Part shown: positions 30,359 to 42,024 of the stretch, piece after piece | How the letters are laid out: each line of letters starts with the position of its first letter | Position numbering within the stretch: the first letter of the stretch is position 1 | Assembly: GCF_964026445.1 (NCBI RefSeq) | Contig: NZ_OZ032150.1 | Location: forward strand, 1,116,001-1,180,000 | Source of the DNA: Rickettsia endosymbiont of Cantharis rufa | GTDB taxonomy: Bacteria > Pseudomonadota > Alphaproteobacteria > Rickettsiales > Rickettsiaceae | Reading direction: 5' to 3' | Length of the DNA: 64,000 bases | Notes under the pieces: model-generated | Told to the model about the DNA's origin: nothing | Databases searched by the model: none | The model's input: only the letters and a program-made list of their open reading frames with translations | Translations under genes and position numbers: made by a program

Positions 30359-30449
30359 TATTTTTTACCTCCTTACCCAGAAGATATTACTTTAATACTG
30401 TATCAATTTTTATCCATTGTGCTGTATCATTTTACTTCCGTTGCTAACA

Positions 30450-31360
30450 ATAAAAAGGATAATAATCGCATGACATATAATTTGCCATTCTTTTATAAAA
30501 ACTTCTAGGGGGAGTTGCGCCGTGATCAATCTCTATTACTTTACATTTCGGAGTTGAAAAAATAAGGTTAGCAAACCCTGATCCGTGCGGCCTAACTATT
30601 ATTTTTGCTTTATTAAAAAGCTGGATCTGTTCATACGGAGAGGATAACTCTAGGTATATTACCATAAAACCGATTTTTTCAATTTTTTCTATTAATTCTT
30701 CTTCATTAACTATTTTTCGTGTAGAAGCGTATTTACGAGAAATATATATTTTATCGTATGCTTTACTATTGCCTTTAATAAAAATATTTCTTAAATCTTT
30801 TTTTAACCATAAAGGTAGAGATGTACCTTTTACCGGAATGAACGGTACAGATGGAACAATTAGTCTAGTAGTTTGAATTATACAATCGCTATTTGCCACA
30901 AAAAGCTTATCTTCCGGTATATTTAAATAATTTAATACTATTTTAATGACTTAATTTGCCATGGATATTTTAAATTATTAATGTAGATACGATCATATTC
31001 AAAATTTGATTCTTTTAATATAATTAATCTAGGCAAAATTTGTAACAGCCAATGATACCAATTTTCAGAACCTGGAGATGAAATTACTGCTAATTTTCAA
31101 TTAGAATATAAAGGACTTTCTGTATTAATATCTCGTTTTTATTTAATAAACGATGTCGATCACCTAAGCTCGTTTGAGTGTCTTGTAAAATATAACCTTC
31201 TTGAGTTAAAATTCCACCTTCATTAATTGCTGTTCCATTTGGTAACACCAAAATAAATTGATCAGTATTTTTTTAAACAGCTTTTTAATTTCTACGTTAG
31301 ATTTTAATGATTCTGTGGAAATAAATTGATGTTTATTCTTTAATGCGTAAGTATTACTAA
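30450..31360 (-). pseudogene. GT61 (DUF563) glycosyltransferase, multiply broken, main part
   Basis: Reassembled minus-strand reading: SNTYALKNKHQFISTESLKS, [shift near 31273] DQFILVLPNGTAINEGGILT, [shift, then TGA near 31100] AVISSPGSENWYHWLLQILP, [shift near 30945] IPEDKLFVANSDCIIQTTRL, ...IIVRPHGSGFANLIFSTPKC...MSCDYYPFY, then the IS21 target site. NWYHWLLQILPR and RPHGSG are typical of GT61 transferases that modify surface sugars. An open frame from GTG 30899 to 30444 is only its C-terminal half plus two codons of IS21 end. Confidence 0.8.
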
Positions 31361-31423
31361 AATAAAAAAGTGAAAATTATGGATATAGGGTATTTCATAA
31401 AGAGAAAGAAAGACGATTAAAAA

Positions 31424-31563
31424 TTTGTATTGCAAGCTTGGCAGCGACTTACTCTCCCATGTCTTATGACATAGTACCATTAGCGCTATAAGGTTTCACG
31501 TTCGAGTTCGGGATGGGATCGTGTGTTTCACTCATGCTATAACCACCAAGCTAGCAATACAAA
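31424..31563 (-). other. Processing/terminator stem around 5S rRNA
   Basis: Positions 31424-31441 and 31546-31563 are inverted copies (17 of 18 match; tttgtattgcaagcttgg and its partner). They bring the two ends of 5S together and the minus-strand 3' side runs into TTTTTAATC, so the stem may serve both in processing and in ending transcription. Confidence 0.65.
31435..31551 (-). rRNA. rrf: 5S ribosomal RNA
   Basis: About 117 nt. The minus strand starts GCTTGGTGGTTATAGCATGA and contains CACACGATCCCATCCCGAAC and the GGGAGAGTAAGTCGCTGCCA end, all standard 5S features. It follows 23S by ~215 bp. Ends are set by the terminal stem and could shift by a few bases. Confidence 0.93.
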
Positions 31564-31742
31564 CTTTTAAAAAGATAGATTTGTATTAGTCCGCTGTTAA
31601 CATTGTTGCATGACCTTTCCAGATTTCTACTTTCACAAAAATAACATAGAAAGAGACATGTAACAACATCTTTATTGGTTGATAAAGCTAATTTAACCTA
31701 ATAACTTTGTGAGTTGATACTTACATATTTATAAAATTAACA

Positions 31743-31763
31743 CTATATGCATGTGTAATCTCA
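31743..31763 (-). other. Right half of 23S precursor processing stem
   Basis: ctatatgcatgtgtaatctca is the inverted copy of 34539-34560 (tgagattacacgatgcatac...), with one extra base in the partner. The two flank mature 23S and would form a long double helix, the usual RNase III substrate. Confidence 0.75.
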
Positions 31764-31766
31764 CAG

Positions 31767-34540
<2,774 letters not shown>

Positions 34541-34691
34541 AGATTACACGATGCATACAGAATTAATTTCACAATTATTTTCAGTATCTACTCACGATAT
34601 AAATTTTTATTATCGCGGTGTATTTAGTTTTTAGCTTTATCAACTTTTTAAACAGCTACAAAGTTTTACGTTTCAAACTTTGTGTGATGAT

Positions 34692-34720
34692 TTTATATCT
34701 ATATTTTTAAAGCTTGTCAA
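34692..34720 (-). promoter_or_regulatory. 23S-5S rRNA promoter
   Basis: On the minus strand TTGACA (34720-34715), a 17-base spacer and TATAAA (34697-34692), a near-perfect sigma-70 promoter ~150 bp before 23S. It explains how 23S-5S is transcribed without 16S. The ~310 bp between 23S and fmt hold this promoter, the processing stem and no gene. Confidence 0.75.
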
Positions 34721-34850
34721 ACACTAATTTCAAATAATTTTAATTTTATTTTTTATGAAGGGTTCTAAAGTTATTTTAACCTCTTTTTAGAGTAGGCTTT
34801 GCCGGCTTTTTATTAAGGTTTGCAGTCTCTAATTTTATACCATCTATCTA

Positions 34851-35762
34851 TTATTTTAATATTACCCCCATTAAAATATTTGTACCGCGCAAGAACTCGG
34901 AAATAAGTAAAGCTCGTTTTCCTTCTTGCTGCAAAACTTTAACTCGTAATATACCATTTCCGCAAGCTATTTCTAACTTATCACTAATAACGATACCTGG
35001 AGTAAAGTCATGAGATTTATTAACATATTCTGCTTCAATAATTTTAATTATTTTATCGTTATAACTAAAATACACTCCCGGCCAAGGATTCATTCCCTTT
35101 ATTTTACAATCAATAGAATAAGCTGAATCCTGCCAATTAATTCTCCCTTCTTCTTTAGTTAGCTTATGAGCATACGTAACACCCTCACTTGACTGCTTCA
35201 TCGGTACTATATTATCGATATTTGCAAGTGTTTTAATTAATAGCTCCGCTCCGAGATTTGCGCATTTATTGTGTAATTCTTCCAATGTTGTTCTTTCCTC
35301 TAAATCAAAATCTTCTTTCATCAATATATCACCTGTATCAAGCCCTGCATCCATACGCATAATACATACACTACTTTTTAAATCACCCTCAATAATAGTA
35401 CGCTGCAGAGGAGCCGCTCCTCTATGACGGGGCAAATCGGACGGATGGACATTAAGGCAACCGTATTTTTTAGCCTCCAATATAGCTTTTGGTACAATAA
35501 AACCATATGCAATAACAACTATAATATCAGCATTAACTTTATTAATTAGATTTATTGTTTCATCATTACGAAGAGTAGAAGGAGTATAAACAGGAATTTG
35601 ATGCTCAAAGGCTAATTGATGTATAGGGGATTTAGCTAAGTTGAGTCCTCTGCCCTTAGCTTTAGGTCGCTGTGTAAAAACAGCCATAACTTCGTGATGA
35701 GCTACAAGTTTTTTAAGAGCGGGAACTGCAAATTCAGGCGTTCCCATAAAGATTACTTTCAC
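34851..35762 (-). CDS. fmt: Methionyl-tRNA formyltransferase
   Basis: 303 residues. [19 protein letters not shown] starts the formyl-transfer domain; [20 protein letters not shown] carries the 10-formyl-THF site with Asn, His and the SLLPRyRGaaP motif, and [13 protein letters not shown] holds the catalytic Asp. The C-terminal OB domain ([10 protein letters not shown]...) binds tRNA. Formylates initiator Met-tRNA. Its first codons overlap def by 4 bases (ATGA), giving the usual def-fmt operon. The 23S promoter lies after its stop. Confidence 0.96.
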   Translation of the reverse strand: MKVIFMGTPEFAVPALKKLVAHHEVMAVFTQRPKAKGRGLNLAKSPIHQLAFEHQIPVYTPSTLRNDETINLINKVNADIIVVIAYGFIVPKAILEAKKYGCLNVHPSDLPRHRGAAPLQRTIIEGDLKSSVCIMRMDAGLDTGDILMKEDFDLEERTTLEELHNKCANLGAELLIKTLANIDNIVPMKQSSEGVTYAHKLTKEEGRINWQDSAYSIDCKIKGMNPWPGVYFSYNDKIIKIIEAEYVNKSHDFTPGIVISDKLEIACGNGILRVKVLQQEGKRALLISEFLRGTNILMGVILK

Positions 35763-36286
35763 ACTATATTATTTTTATGTTTCTTGAGCTTACGAAGTGC
35801 TACATCTCGTTTCAGGCTACTTAAATAATCAATCATGAGCTTACCTTCTAAATGATCATACTCATGCTGGATAACTCTTGCAAGCCAATCATTTGCCTCA
35901 AGCTCTTGCGATTTACCATGATAGTCTAAATACCTAATCTTTATAGATTCCGGTCTTGCTACATCAACACGTTGCTCTGGTAATGAAATACAGCCTTCAT
36001 TAGCTATAACTAGCTCATCTGATTTTTCTATTATTTCAGGATTTACTATAAATAGAGGGTAGAAATCTTTTGGTCTTTCTACCTTATCATGATCCTTTAT
36101 ATCGACTATTAAAATACGTTTTAACACCCCTACTTGTACCGCTGCAAGACCTCCACCATCCTCATGGTACATAGTTTTAACCATATCATCCATAAATTTC
36201 CGTGTTTGGTCAGTAACTTCTAAAAGCCACTGGGATTTCTGTTTTAACCTTTCATCCGGTGCCGTTACTATCGGTAATATTGACAT
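35759..36286 (-). CDS. def: Peptide deformylase
   Basis: 175 residues. All three metal-site motifs are present: [20 protein letters not shown] (Cys ligand) and [13 protein letters not shown] (HExxH). It removes the N-formyl group from new proteins, undoing the action of the fmt product. Start at [17 protein letters not shown], standard for the family. First gene of def-fmt; the ~200 bp upstream separates it from the divergent iscX-like gene. Confidence 0.96.
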   Translation of the reverse strand: MSILPIVTAPDERLKQKSQWLLEVTDQTRKFMDDMVKTMYHEDGGGLAAVQVGVLKRILIVDIKDHDKVERPKDFYPLFIVNPEIIEKSDELVIANEGCISLPEQRVDVARPESIKIRYLDYHGKSQELEANDWLARVIQHEYDHLEGKLMIDYLSSLKRDVALRKLKKHKNNIV

Positions 36287-36495
36287 AATTAAATCTTAAT
36301 GTTTCATTTTAATATATTATAAAAACGCCTGAATGTAAAGAAAGAAACTTTGAATTAAAAAACACAGTAGTTGCATAATAAACTCACCTAATAATAATAA
36401 TTTATTGGGTTAATGATATTTAGTAAAAAATAATGGTAAATATCAGATAACATGTTAATAAATAAGGCTTGCATAAAAATTAAGGAGGAATAATA

Positions 36496-36711
36496 ATGCA
36501 TTGGGGTGATATTGAAGAAATTGCCGCACAACTCGAAGAGCATTGTAGCGATCAGTATAACGAAAAAAAAATTTCATTATCAAAATTAGAAAAACTAGTT
36601 AGGGATTTAAAAGACTTTGAGGATGAAGATAAAAAAGTCGGGGAAGTTACGTTAGAAGAAATTCTAGATAAATGGGAAGAGATACACGAAGAAATGAGAG
36701 AAATTGATTAA
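36496..36711 (+). CDS. IscX-like iron-sulfur assembly protein
   Basis: 71 residues, very acidic. MHWGDIEEIAAQLEEH, ISLSKLEKLVRDLKDFEDED and LEEILDKWEEI match the three-helix pattern of IscX (YfhJ): W-x-D at the start, L-x-D-F-x-D-D in the centre, a Trp in the last helix. IscX binds the cysteine desulfurase IscS and iron. In E. coli iscX ends the isc operon; here it is alone, ~11 kb from hscB-hscA-fdx. AAGGAGG lies 7 bases before the ATG, an unusually strong ribosome site for this window. Confidence 0.7.
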   Translation: MHWGDIEEIAAQLEEHCSDQYNEKKISLSKLEKLVRDLKDFEDEDKKVGEVTLEEILDKWEEIHEEMREID

Positions 36712-36878
36712 GCAGTTATTTTCAGGCATTGATAGTAAGAGAGGCTGAATTATATACAATTTATACATTATCTTTTAATTTTTTAAAAACATACCTCATA
36801 TCGTAAATAGGTTAGCTATTCGCCGACATTCGCTATGCCTTTAAAAAAATAAAATCTTCCCTATAGATAATACATAAT

Positions 36879-37079
36879 TCAACTTCTTTTACTATATAAA
36901 TTAACTTTATAAAAATATATTATAGATAACAATAATATAGCAACTGCCTGAAAAAAAACTCTCAAAGTCATTAGCTTTGAACTAAATTTCTTATCAAACT
37001 TTCCCCCGATAGCCATCGACATTACCCCTATAACAAGAACCGCAACAGTTAAACCAATCGCAATTAATAACCATATCAT
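36879..37079 (-). CDS. HIG1-domain small membrane protein
   Basis: 66 residues from ATG 37079 (MIWLLIAIGLTVAVLVIGVM). Two helices flank SMAIGGKFDKKFSSKLMTLRVFFQ, the HIG1 signature (SMAxGG-x-NKK-x-S-N-K-LM-x-x-RV-x-x-Q). HIG1 proteins bind and stabilise cytochrome oxidase or bc1 complexes in mitochondria and alphaproteobacteria. The frame stays open ~51 codons further upstream, but that part is a translated type A repeat (KIENFDEAISCQNPEIA), so the inner ATG is chosen. Confidence 0.75.
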   Translation of the reverse strand: MIWLLIAIGLTVAVLVIGVMSMAIGGKFDKKFSSKLMTLRVFFQAVAILLLSIIYFYKVNLYSKRS

Positions 37080-37144
37080 AATTATACTTAAATATATTAA
37101 TTTCCTGCACAAAGATTGTGACCTTGTCGGCGTGAATACTAAAT

Positions 37145-37237
37145 CGTCATTGCGAGAAGCTGTAGGCGACGCGGCAATCTCAGGATTTTGGCACGAGATT
37201 GCTTCGTCAAAATTTTCAATTTTTCCTCGCAATGACG
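37145..37237. repeat. Type A palindromic repeat
   Basis: cgtcattgcgagaag at the left, cctcgcaatgacg at the right, inner gcggcaatct / gagattgc. It lies between gyrA and the HIG1 gene and extends the latter's open frame upstream. Confidence 0.85.
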
Positions 37238-37261
37238 ACTTGGGTATCCATCTAACTACTA

Positions 37262-39979
37262 CTACACCTCTTCAGGCTGATCTAAATTCTCTTCCCATGA
37301 CTCACTATCCTCTTCGCCCTCAGCACTTTCAGCAATGAGAGAGACAGATACGACTTTTTCACCGTCATCTAGTTTAAACAGGATTACACCGCTAGTGTTA
37401 CGTCCCGTAATACGCACGGTCTCAAGTTTACAGCGAATTAACTTACCGCTATTGGTGATCAGCATTAACTCATTATCCATTTTAACCGGCATCACACCGA
37501 CGACTAAACCGGTTTTATCGTTAATATCCATATTAATTACACCGCTACCGCCTCTATCGGTAATTCTATAACCATATGCCGAGCTTCTTTTACCAAAACC
37601 ATTCTCTGTAACTGTTAGGATAAATTCTTCGGAATTTGCCATTTCTAAAATAGAATCTGCAGTCAGATTTACGCCTAACTCTTCAGGATTAAACGTCTCA
37701 CCTTTAGCAATCTCAAGCCTCTGCTCCCATGGAACTGACAAATAAGCGCCTCTATCTTCTTTTGTACTCTTGATACCTTTAAGCACAGTCATAGAAATCA
37801 CGAAATCATTTTTGGCAAGTCTCATACCACGTACACCATCGGAAGTACGACTTTTGATAACACGAAGTGACTCGACAGGGAATCTTAAAGCTTTACCGGC
37901 TTTAGTGGCAAGTAAAATATGCTCGTCTTCCTTACATGGTTTTACGTCTATTAATTTATCGTCCTCATCAAGCCTAATAGCGATTTTACCGTTTGACTGA
38001 ACCTTTTTAAAGTCTAATAAATCACTTCTTCTAATATTACCTTTAGCAGTCGCAAACATAATATTTAAATTATCCCACTCATCCTGATTTTCAGGTAACG
38101 GCATGATATTTGTAATATGTTCATTTTCTTTCAGCGGCAATATATTAACCATCGGTCTACCCTTACCTTGTGGATTGCTTAAAGGTAATTTATACAGTTT
38201 TAAACTATAAACCTGACCGATATTTGAGAAGAACAACATTGGGGTATGAGTGCTGCCGACAAAAACTTGCGTGGTAATATCCTCATCACGCATTGAAAGT
38301 CCTGATCTACCTTTACCGCCGCGTCTTTGTGCACGATAGCTACTTAGAGGTACTCGTTTTATATACCCACCAAGCGTTACGGTTACTACCATTTCTTCAC
38401 GCTGAATTAGATCCTCTATATCTTGATCAAATTCGCCAAATTCAATTGAAGTAAGGCGATCCGTGGCAAATTCTTCTTTAACTTTAATTAGCTCTTCTTT
38501 TAAAATCTCAAGTAAACGTTCGCGTGAACCGAGTATATTAAGATATTCGGCAATTTCCGTAGCAAGATTCTTTAAATCATCTTCAAGCTTGTTTTTTTCC
38601 ATAGCGGTTAGACGTTGCAGTCTCATCTCTAAGATGGCCTTAGCTTGCACTTCGGTAAAGCTACATTTGCCATGCTCATTTAACATTGCTTTATCATCAA
38701 CCAGCTTTACAAGAGGCAAAATATTTAACGCATCCCAGCTACGTGTCATTAATTCTTGTTTAGCGGCATTAGGATCAGTCGAGGCTTTTATAATACGGAT
38801 TATTTCATCGATATTACTAACGGCAATAGTTAGTCCTAGTAAAATATGAGCTCTATCTCTTGCTTTATTTAGCAAATATATAGTACGGTTAGTAATTACT
38901 ACTTCCCTAAAACTAACGAAAGCAGCAATTACTTCTTTCAAATTCATAACTTTCGGTAGCCCGTCTTTAAGAGCAAGCATAATAACACCGAAGCTAGTTT
39001 GTAGTTGCGTACAGGCATATATTTGGTTTAATACTACTTCAGCGACAACATCTTTCTTTAACTCAATAAAAATCCTTACGCCCTTTTTATTTGATTCGTC
39101 ACGTAAATCACTTATACCTTCTACACGTTTTTCCTTAACCATTTCAGCGATTTTCTCAACGAGCCTTGCTTTATTTACCATATACGGTATTTCGGTAATA
39201 ATAATTGCCTGACGCCCGCTACCGATAGTTTCGATCTCAACCCGACCTCGCATAATGATACTACCTCTACCGGTGAGATATGCCGATTTAATACCGTTAG
39301 TACCTAAAATCATTCCACTTGTAGGAAAATCAGGCCCTTTAAAAACTTCAAGCAGGTCTAATATTTCTATATCATTATTATCTACATATAAACAACAAGC
39401 ATCGATAACTTCTCCAAGATTATGAGGGGGGATATTAGTTGCCATACCAACAGCAATACCACCACTACCGTTAACTAATAAATTTGGGAACATCGCAGGA
39501 AGTACCGTCGGCTCTTCCTCTGAACCGTCGTAATTTGGATTAAAGCTGACTGTCTCTTTATCAATATCCTCTATAAGCTTATGCGAAACTTTAGACATCC
39601 GAGATTCGGTATATCTCATTGCTGCCGCCGCGTCACCATCCATCGAACCGAAATTACCCTGCCCGTCTACCAGTGGCAAACGCAAGGAAAAATCTTGGGC
39701 CATACGTACTAACGAGTCGTAAATAGCACTATCCCCGTGCGGATGGTATTTACCCATCACGTCACCGACTATTCTAGCGGATTTTCTATAAGGTTTGTTA
39801 GCATGATTACCGGCTTCATGCATGGAATAGATAATTCGGCGATGTACCGGCTTTAAGCCGTCTCGAACATCCGGTATAGCTCTACTTACTATAACGCTCA
39901 TAGCATAATCAAGATAAGATACTTTCATCTCATCTTCGATATTTACCGGTACTAAATTAGGAGAATATTTATCAGTCAC
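37262..39979 (-). CDS. gyrA: DNA gyrase subunit A
   Basis: 905 residues. Cleavage core: [40 protein letters not shown] and [14 protein letters not shown] with the active Tyr. The gyrase-specific box reads QRRGGKG, which separates it from ParC and allows DNA wrapping. Six-bladed C-terminal domain ends in an acidic tail ([15 protein letters not shown]). The quinolone-determining positions equal to E. coli Ser83 and Asp87 are the wild-type residues in HGDSAIYD. Introduces negative supercoils with GyrB (elsewhere). Confidence 0.97.
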   Translation of the reverse strand: MTDKYSPNLVPVNIEDEMKVSYLDYAMSVIVSRAIPDVRDGLKPVHRRIIYSMHEAGNHANKPYRKSARIVGDVMGKYHPHGDSAIYDSLVRMAQDFSLRLPLVDGQGNFGSMDGDAAAAMRYTESRMSKVSHKLIEDIDKETVSFNPNYDGSEEEPTVLPAMFPNLLVNGSGGIAVGMATNIPPHNLGEVIDACCLYVDNNDIEILDLLEVFKGPDFPTSGMILGTNGIKSAYLTGRGSIIMRGRVEIETIGSGRQAIIITEIPYMVNKARLVEKIAEMVKEKRVEGISDLRDESNKKGVRIFIELKKDVVAEVVLNQIYACTQLQTSFGVIMLALKDGLPKVMNLKEVIAAFVSFREVVITNRTIYLLNKARDRAHILLGLTIAVSNIDEIIRIIKASTDPNAAKQELMTRSWDALNILPLVKLVDDKAMLNEHGKCSFTEVQAKAILEMRLQRLTAMEKNKLEDDLKNLATEIAEYLNILGSRERLLEILKEELIKVKEEFATDRLTSIEFGEFDQDIEDLIQREEMVVTVTLGGYIKRVPLSSYRAQRRGGKGRSGLSMRDEDITTQVFVGSTHTPMLFFSNIGQVYSLKLYKLPLSNPQGKGRPMVNILPLKENEHITNIMPLPENQDEWDNLNIMFATAKGNIRRSDLLDFKKVQSNGKIAIRLDEDDKLIDVKPCKEDEHILLATKAGKALRFPVESLRVIKSRTSDGVRGMRLAKNDFVISMTVLKGIKSTKEDRGAYLSVPWEQRLEIAKGETFNPEELGVNLTADSILEMANSEEFILTVTENGFGKRSSAYGYRITDRGGSGVINMDINDKTGLVVGVMPVKMDNELMLITNSGKLIRCKLETVRITGRNTSGVILFKLDDGEKVVSVSLIAESAEGEEDSESWEENLDQPEEV

Positions 39980-40082
39980 GATTACTTAGCCTTAAATTCA
40001 ATGTAATTATATTTAATTATAGAGACATTATGAATTGCTTTCAAGGATTGCTTGTATTTATAATCGAGATGTTGCAAAATAA

Positions 40083-40254
40083 TTATTTTATACTTTCTAA
40101 ATATAATGAATGCTGCTCTATTCTTTTTAGCTGATCTACTGTTACCCGCTCTTCTAACGTTTGTTTAAAATTTAGATCTCAATTTTTCTAAATCTTTGTT
40201 TTTCTTAGAAATCGGTAATATTTTAGATAATAATTTATTATTTTTGTTGAACAT
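40083..40254 (-). pseudogene. Small gene, one-base frameshift, unknown product
   Basis: ATG 40254 with GGGAG 8 bases upstream reads MFNKNNKLLSKILPISKKNK then DLEKLRSK; one base over near 40170 shifts it to FKQTLEERVTVDQLKRIEQH then SLYLESIK and a stop at 40083. The joined ~56-residue product is basic then helical. Family not recognised. The gap 39980-40082 holds only the gyrA upstream region. Confidence 0.5.
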
Positions 40255-40640
40255 GTAATTACTCCCGATTAATTAAACTCAAATTGCTCAAGTTTTAACC
40301 ACCGAAGATTTTAACTTTGGTGGCCGAGGAGTTCAAAGAACCGCCTAAGACAGTTATAATAGCTTTTAGGTTTAAAGTTCACACTTTAAACTCTGTACAT
40401 AGCCACTATCTTCCCGACCATGAAATCGAGGATTATACCATTTATACGACTGATAATACCGCTTAGGATAGAGGCTTTGAAACCCCGGAATAATGCTAAC
40501 GCTATTCCTGCAAGAGATTTTACTCAATTTTTTAAAAATGTCAATTGCCTTCCGGCCCCACCTCTGCACCAAGGGGAGCTATTGTCTCATCATTTGAAAA
40601 AGAAACAGGAGTCCTATTAGTATAAGAAGTAATCCAGGCA

Positions 40641-40808
40641 TTATATAATAACAGGTGCTCCACCTAAATTATTAGAATTTATGTCGAAAGAACTTCTAAA
40701 TGTAAGTGTATCTCCTACTACTGTACTTGCATTATTGAATGTAGAACCTGCCGACATACTGTCTTCCTAGTTAAATTTAACTATACCTCTTGCAGCACTT
40801 TCCAGCAT
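40641..40808 (-). pseudogene. Possible autotransporter passenger fragment
   Basis: MLESAARGIVKFN, an in-frame TAG, then EDSMSAGSTFNNASTVVGDT, LTFRSSFDINSNNLGGAPVI and a stop. The small, Asn/Ser/Gly-rich beta-strand style resembles Rickettsia Sca/Omp passenger domains, but it is too short to place. The rest of 40255-40970 (about 700 bp) contains one 9-bp hairpin (ccaccgaag / ctttggtgg near 40310) and no convincing gene. Confidence 0.35.
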
Positions 40809-40970
40809 AATTTTCACCTTTATTAATTATTGAAAGATTATTGTACTTAGAATTTATAGATACATAACTAATTTATTAATATTTTGTTTACTTACTTATT
40901 ATTGCGAGTGGCTAAAAATTGTGTTGTATGGGTCGGGAATAGTGTTCGATGTCATCCTCGCACTTCACTA

Positions 40971-41018
40971 TGTCATTCCCGCGAAAGCGGGAATCCAGCA
41001 TAAAGCGAGATATAGCTA
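40971..41018. repeat. Left half of a type B repeat split by IS630
   Basis: tgtcattcccgcgaaagcgg followed by gaatccagcataaagcgaga. The right half, ending cctacgcgggaatgaca, lies at 41919-41977 beyond the IS. Confidence 0.75.
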
Positions 41019-41914
41019 AGCCTCTATAAAACAGTTACGTCATGTACTTTTCGAAAAGCGTGTCTACATCACAGAGATATTTTCTTCTCCTAGATTTAGC
41101 TTAAAACTATTCTGGTTCAATGGGATTTAGATCAGGGGAATAAGGCGGTAAGTACTCTAATATATGACCGACTTTTTCTATCATAATTTTTAAATTTGGA
41201 CTTTTATGAAAACTTGCATTATCCATTACAACTACTGAATTATGGGGTAATTTAGGTATTAAATCCTGTTCTACCCAAGCGTTAAAAATAGCAGTATTAA
41301 CATTGCATTCAAAAATTGACACAGTCAGCAATGATTTATCTATTAACGCCCCTATAACATTAGTTCTTTTTGACGGATGCCAATCATGGATACCATAACA
41401 TCTCTGACCTTTTACTGAATACCCATGGGTCCTAGGAGCACTACGGACAAAACAGCTCTCATCGGTAAATACGATCACTTTCTCTTCCGCTTTATACTTT
41501 TTGATCTTATGCTGAAATTCTAGCCTCTCTTCTTCTTTTGCCTTCGGATGTCTTAAAGCTTTTTTTATACGTAATATTTAACTTATTTAATGCTTTATGT
41601 ATCCCTGATTTACTAACTCCTAACCGCTCAGCCCTTTCATATTGGTATGCATCACTATATTGCTCTACGCCTACCTTCAATCTATCAAGCGGTATTTTTG
41701 TTGAATCTTTATTTCTACTTCTTAAGGGCGATATTCTTTTTGTCCATACAAATACTCTATTCTTTCCTATTCCAAAACGTTTTGATATTGATGCAAAACT
41801 CATCTTCTTTTTTTTCTTGATTGCTGAAACTTTCTTTCTAAAGTCTACTGAATATGTTATTACAATGATTTATTTTAATTACTCCATCTTATTGTAACTG
41901 CTTTATAGAGGTTT
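41019..41914 (-). mobile_element. IS630-family element, frameshifted transposase
   Basis: Terminal repeats agcctctataaaacagttac (41019) and gtaactgctttatagaggtt (to 41913) are inverted copies. The transposase frame is split: 41507-41803 holds the helix-turn-helix part (MSFASISKRFGIGKNRVFVW) and 41107-41478 the DDE part (VFTDESCF, VVMDNASFHKS, YLPPYSPDLNPIEP). A run of seven T (41560-41566; A7 on the coding strand) has one base too many: with six, ITYKKALRHPKAKEEERLEF continues into the second part. The likely original start upstream of 41803 (ITYSVDFRKKVSAIKKK) has lost its ATG. Confidence 0.87.
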
Positions 41915-41918
41915 GGTT

Positions 41919-41977
41919 ATAAATTGAACTTTCAAAAAGCTTTAGGGTAATGGATTCCCGCCTACGCGGGAATGACA
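41919..41977. repeat. Right half of the type B repeat split by IS630
   Basis: Contains ttcaaaaagctttagggtaa and ends in the arm ggattcccgcctacgcgggaatgaca, partner of 40971-41018. Confidence 0.75.
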
Positions 41978-42024
41978 TAAACGAGCCATGCAATAACACC
42001 TAGGATGACAGGGAATGACAAATT

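Larger units (their letters stand above)
28002..30449 (-). mobile_element. IS21-family element interrupted by an IS1 copy
   Basis: The ends 28002-28023 (tgtcaacagcggtcgaaaaa) and the reverse complement of 30428-30449 (tgttagcaacggaagtaaaa) are matching terminal repeats, both starting TGT. The flanking ATAA at 27998-28001 and 30450-30453 is a 4-bp target duplication. It carries istA and a truncated istB on the minus strand. IS1 copy B starts right after the left terminal repeat and has replaced the end of istB. Confidence 0.85.

Noticed and set aside
30444..30899. A 151-residue glycosyltransferase gene
   Set aside because: It is only the C-terminal half of a broken GT61 gene and its last codons are IS21 DNA.
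40372..40620. Overlapping 66-codon frames on both strands
   Set aside because: No ribosome site, no similarity, composition unlike the real genes around; left as non-coding.
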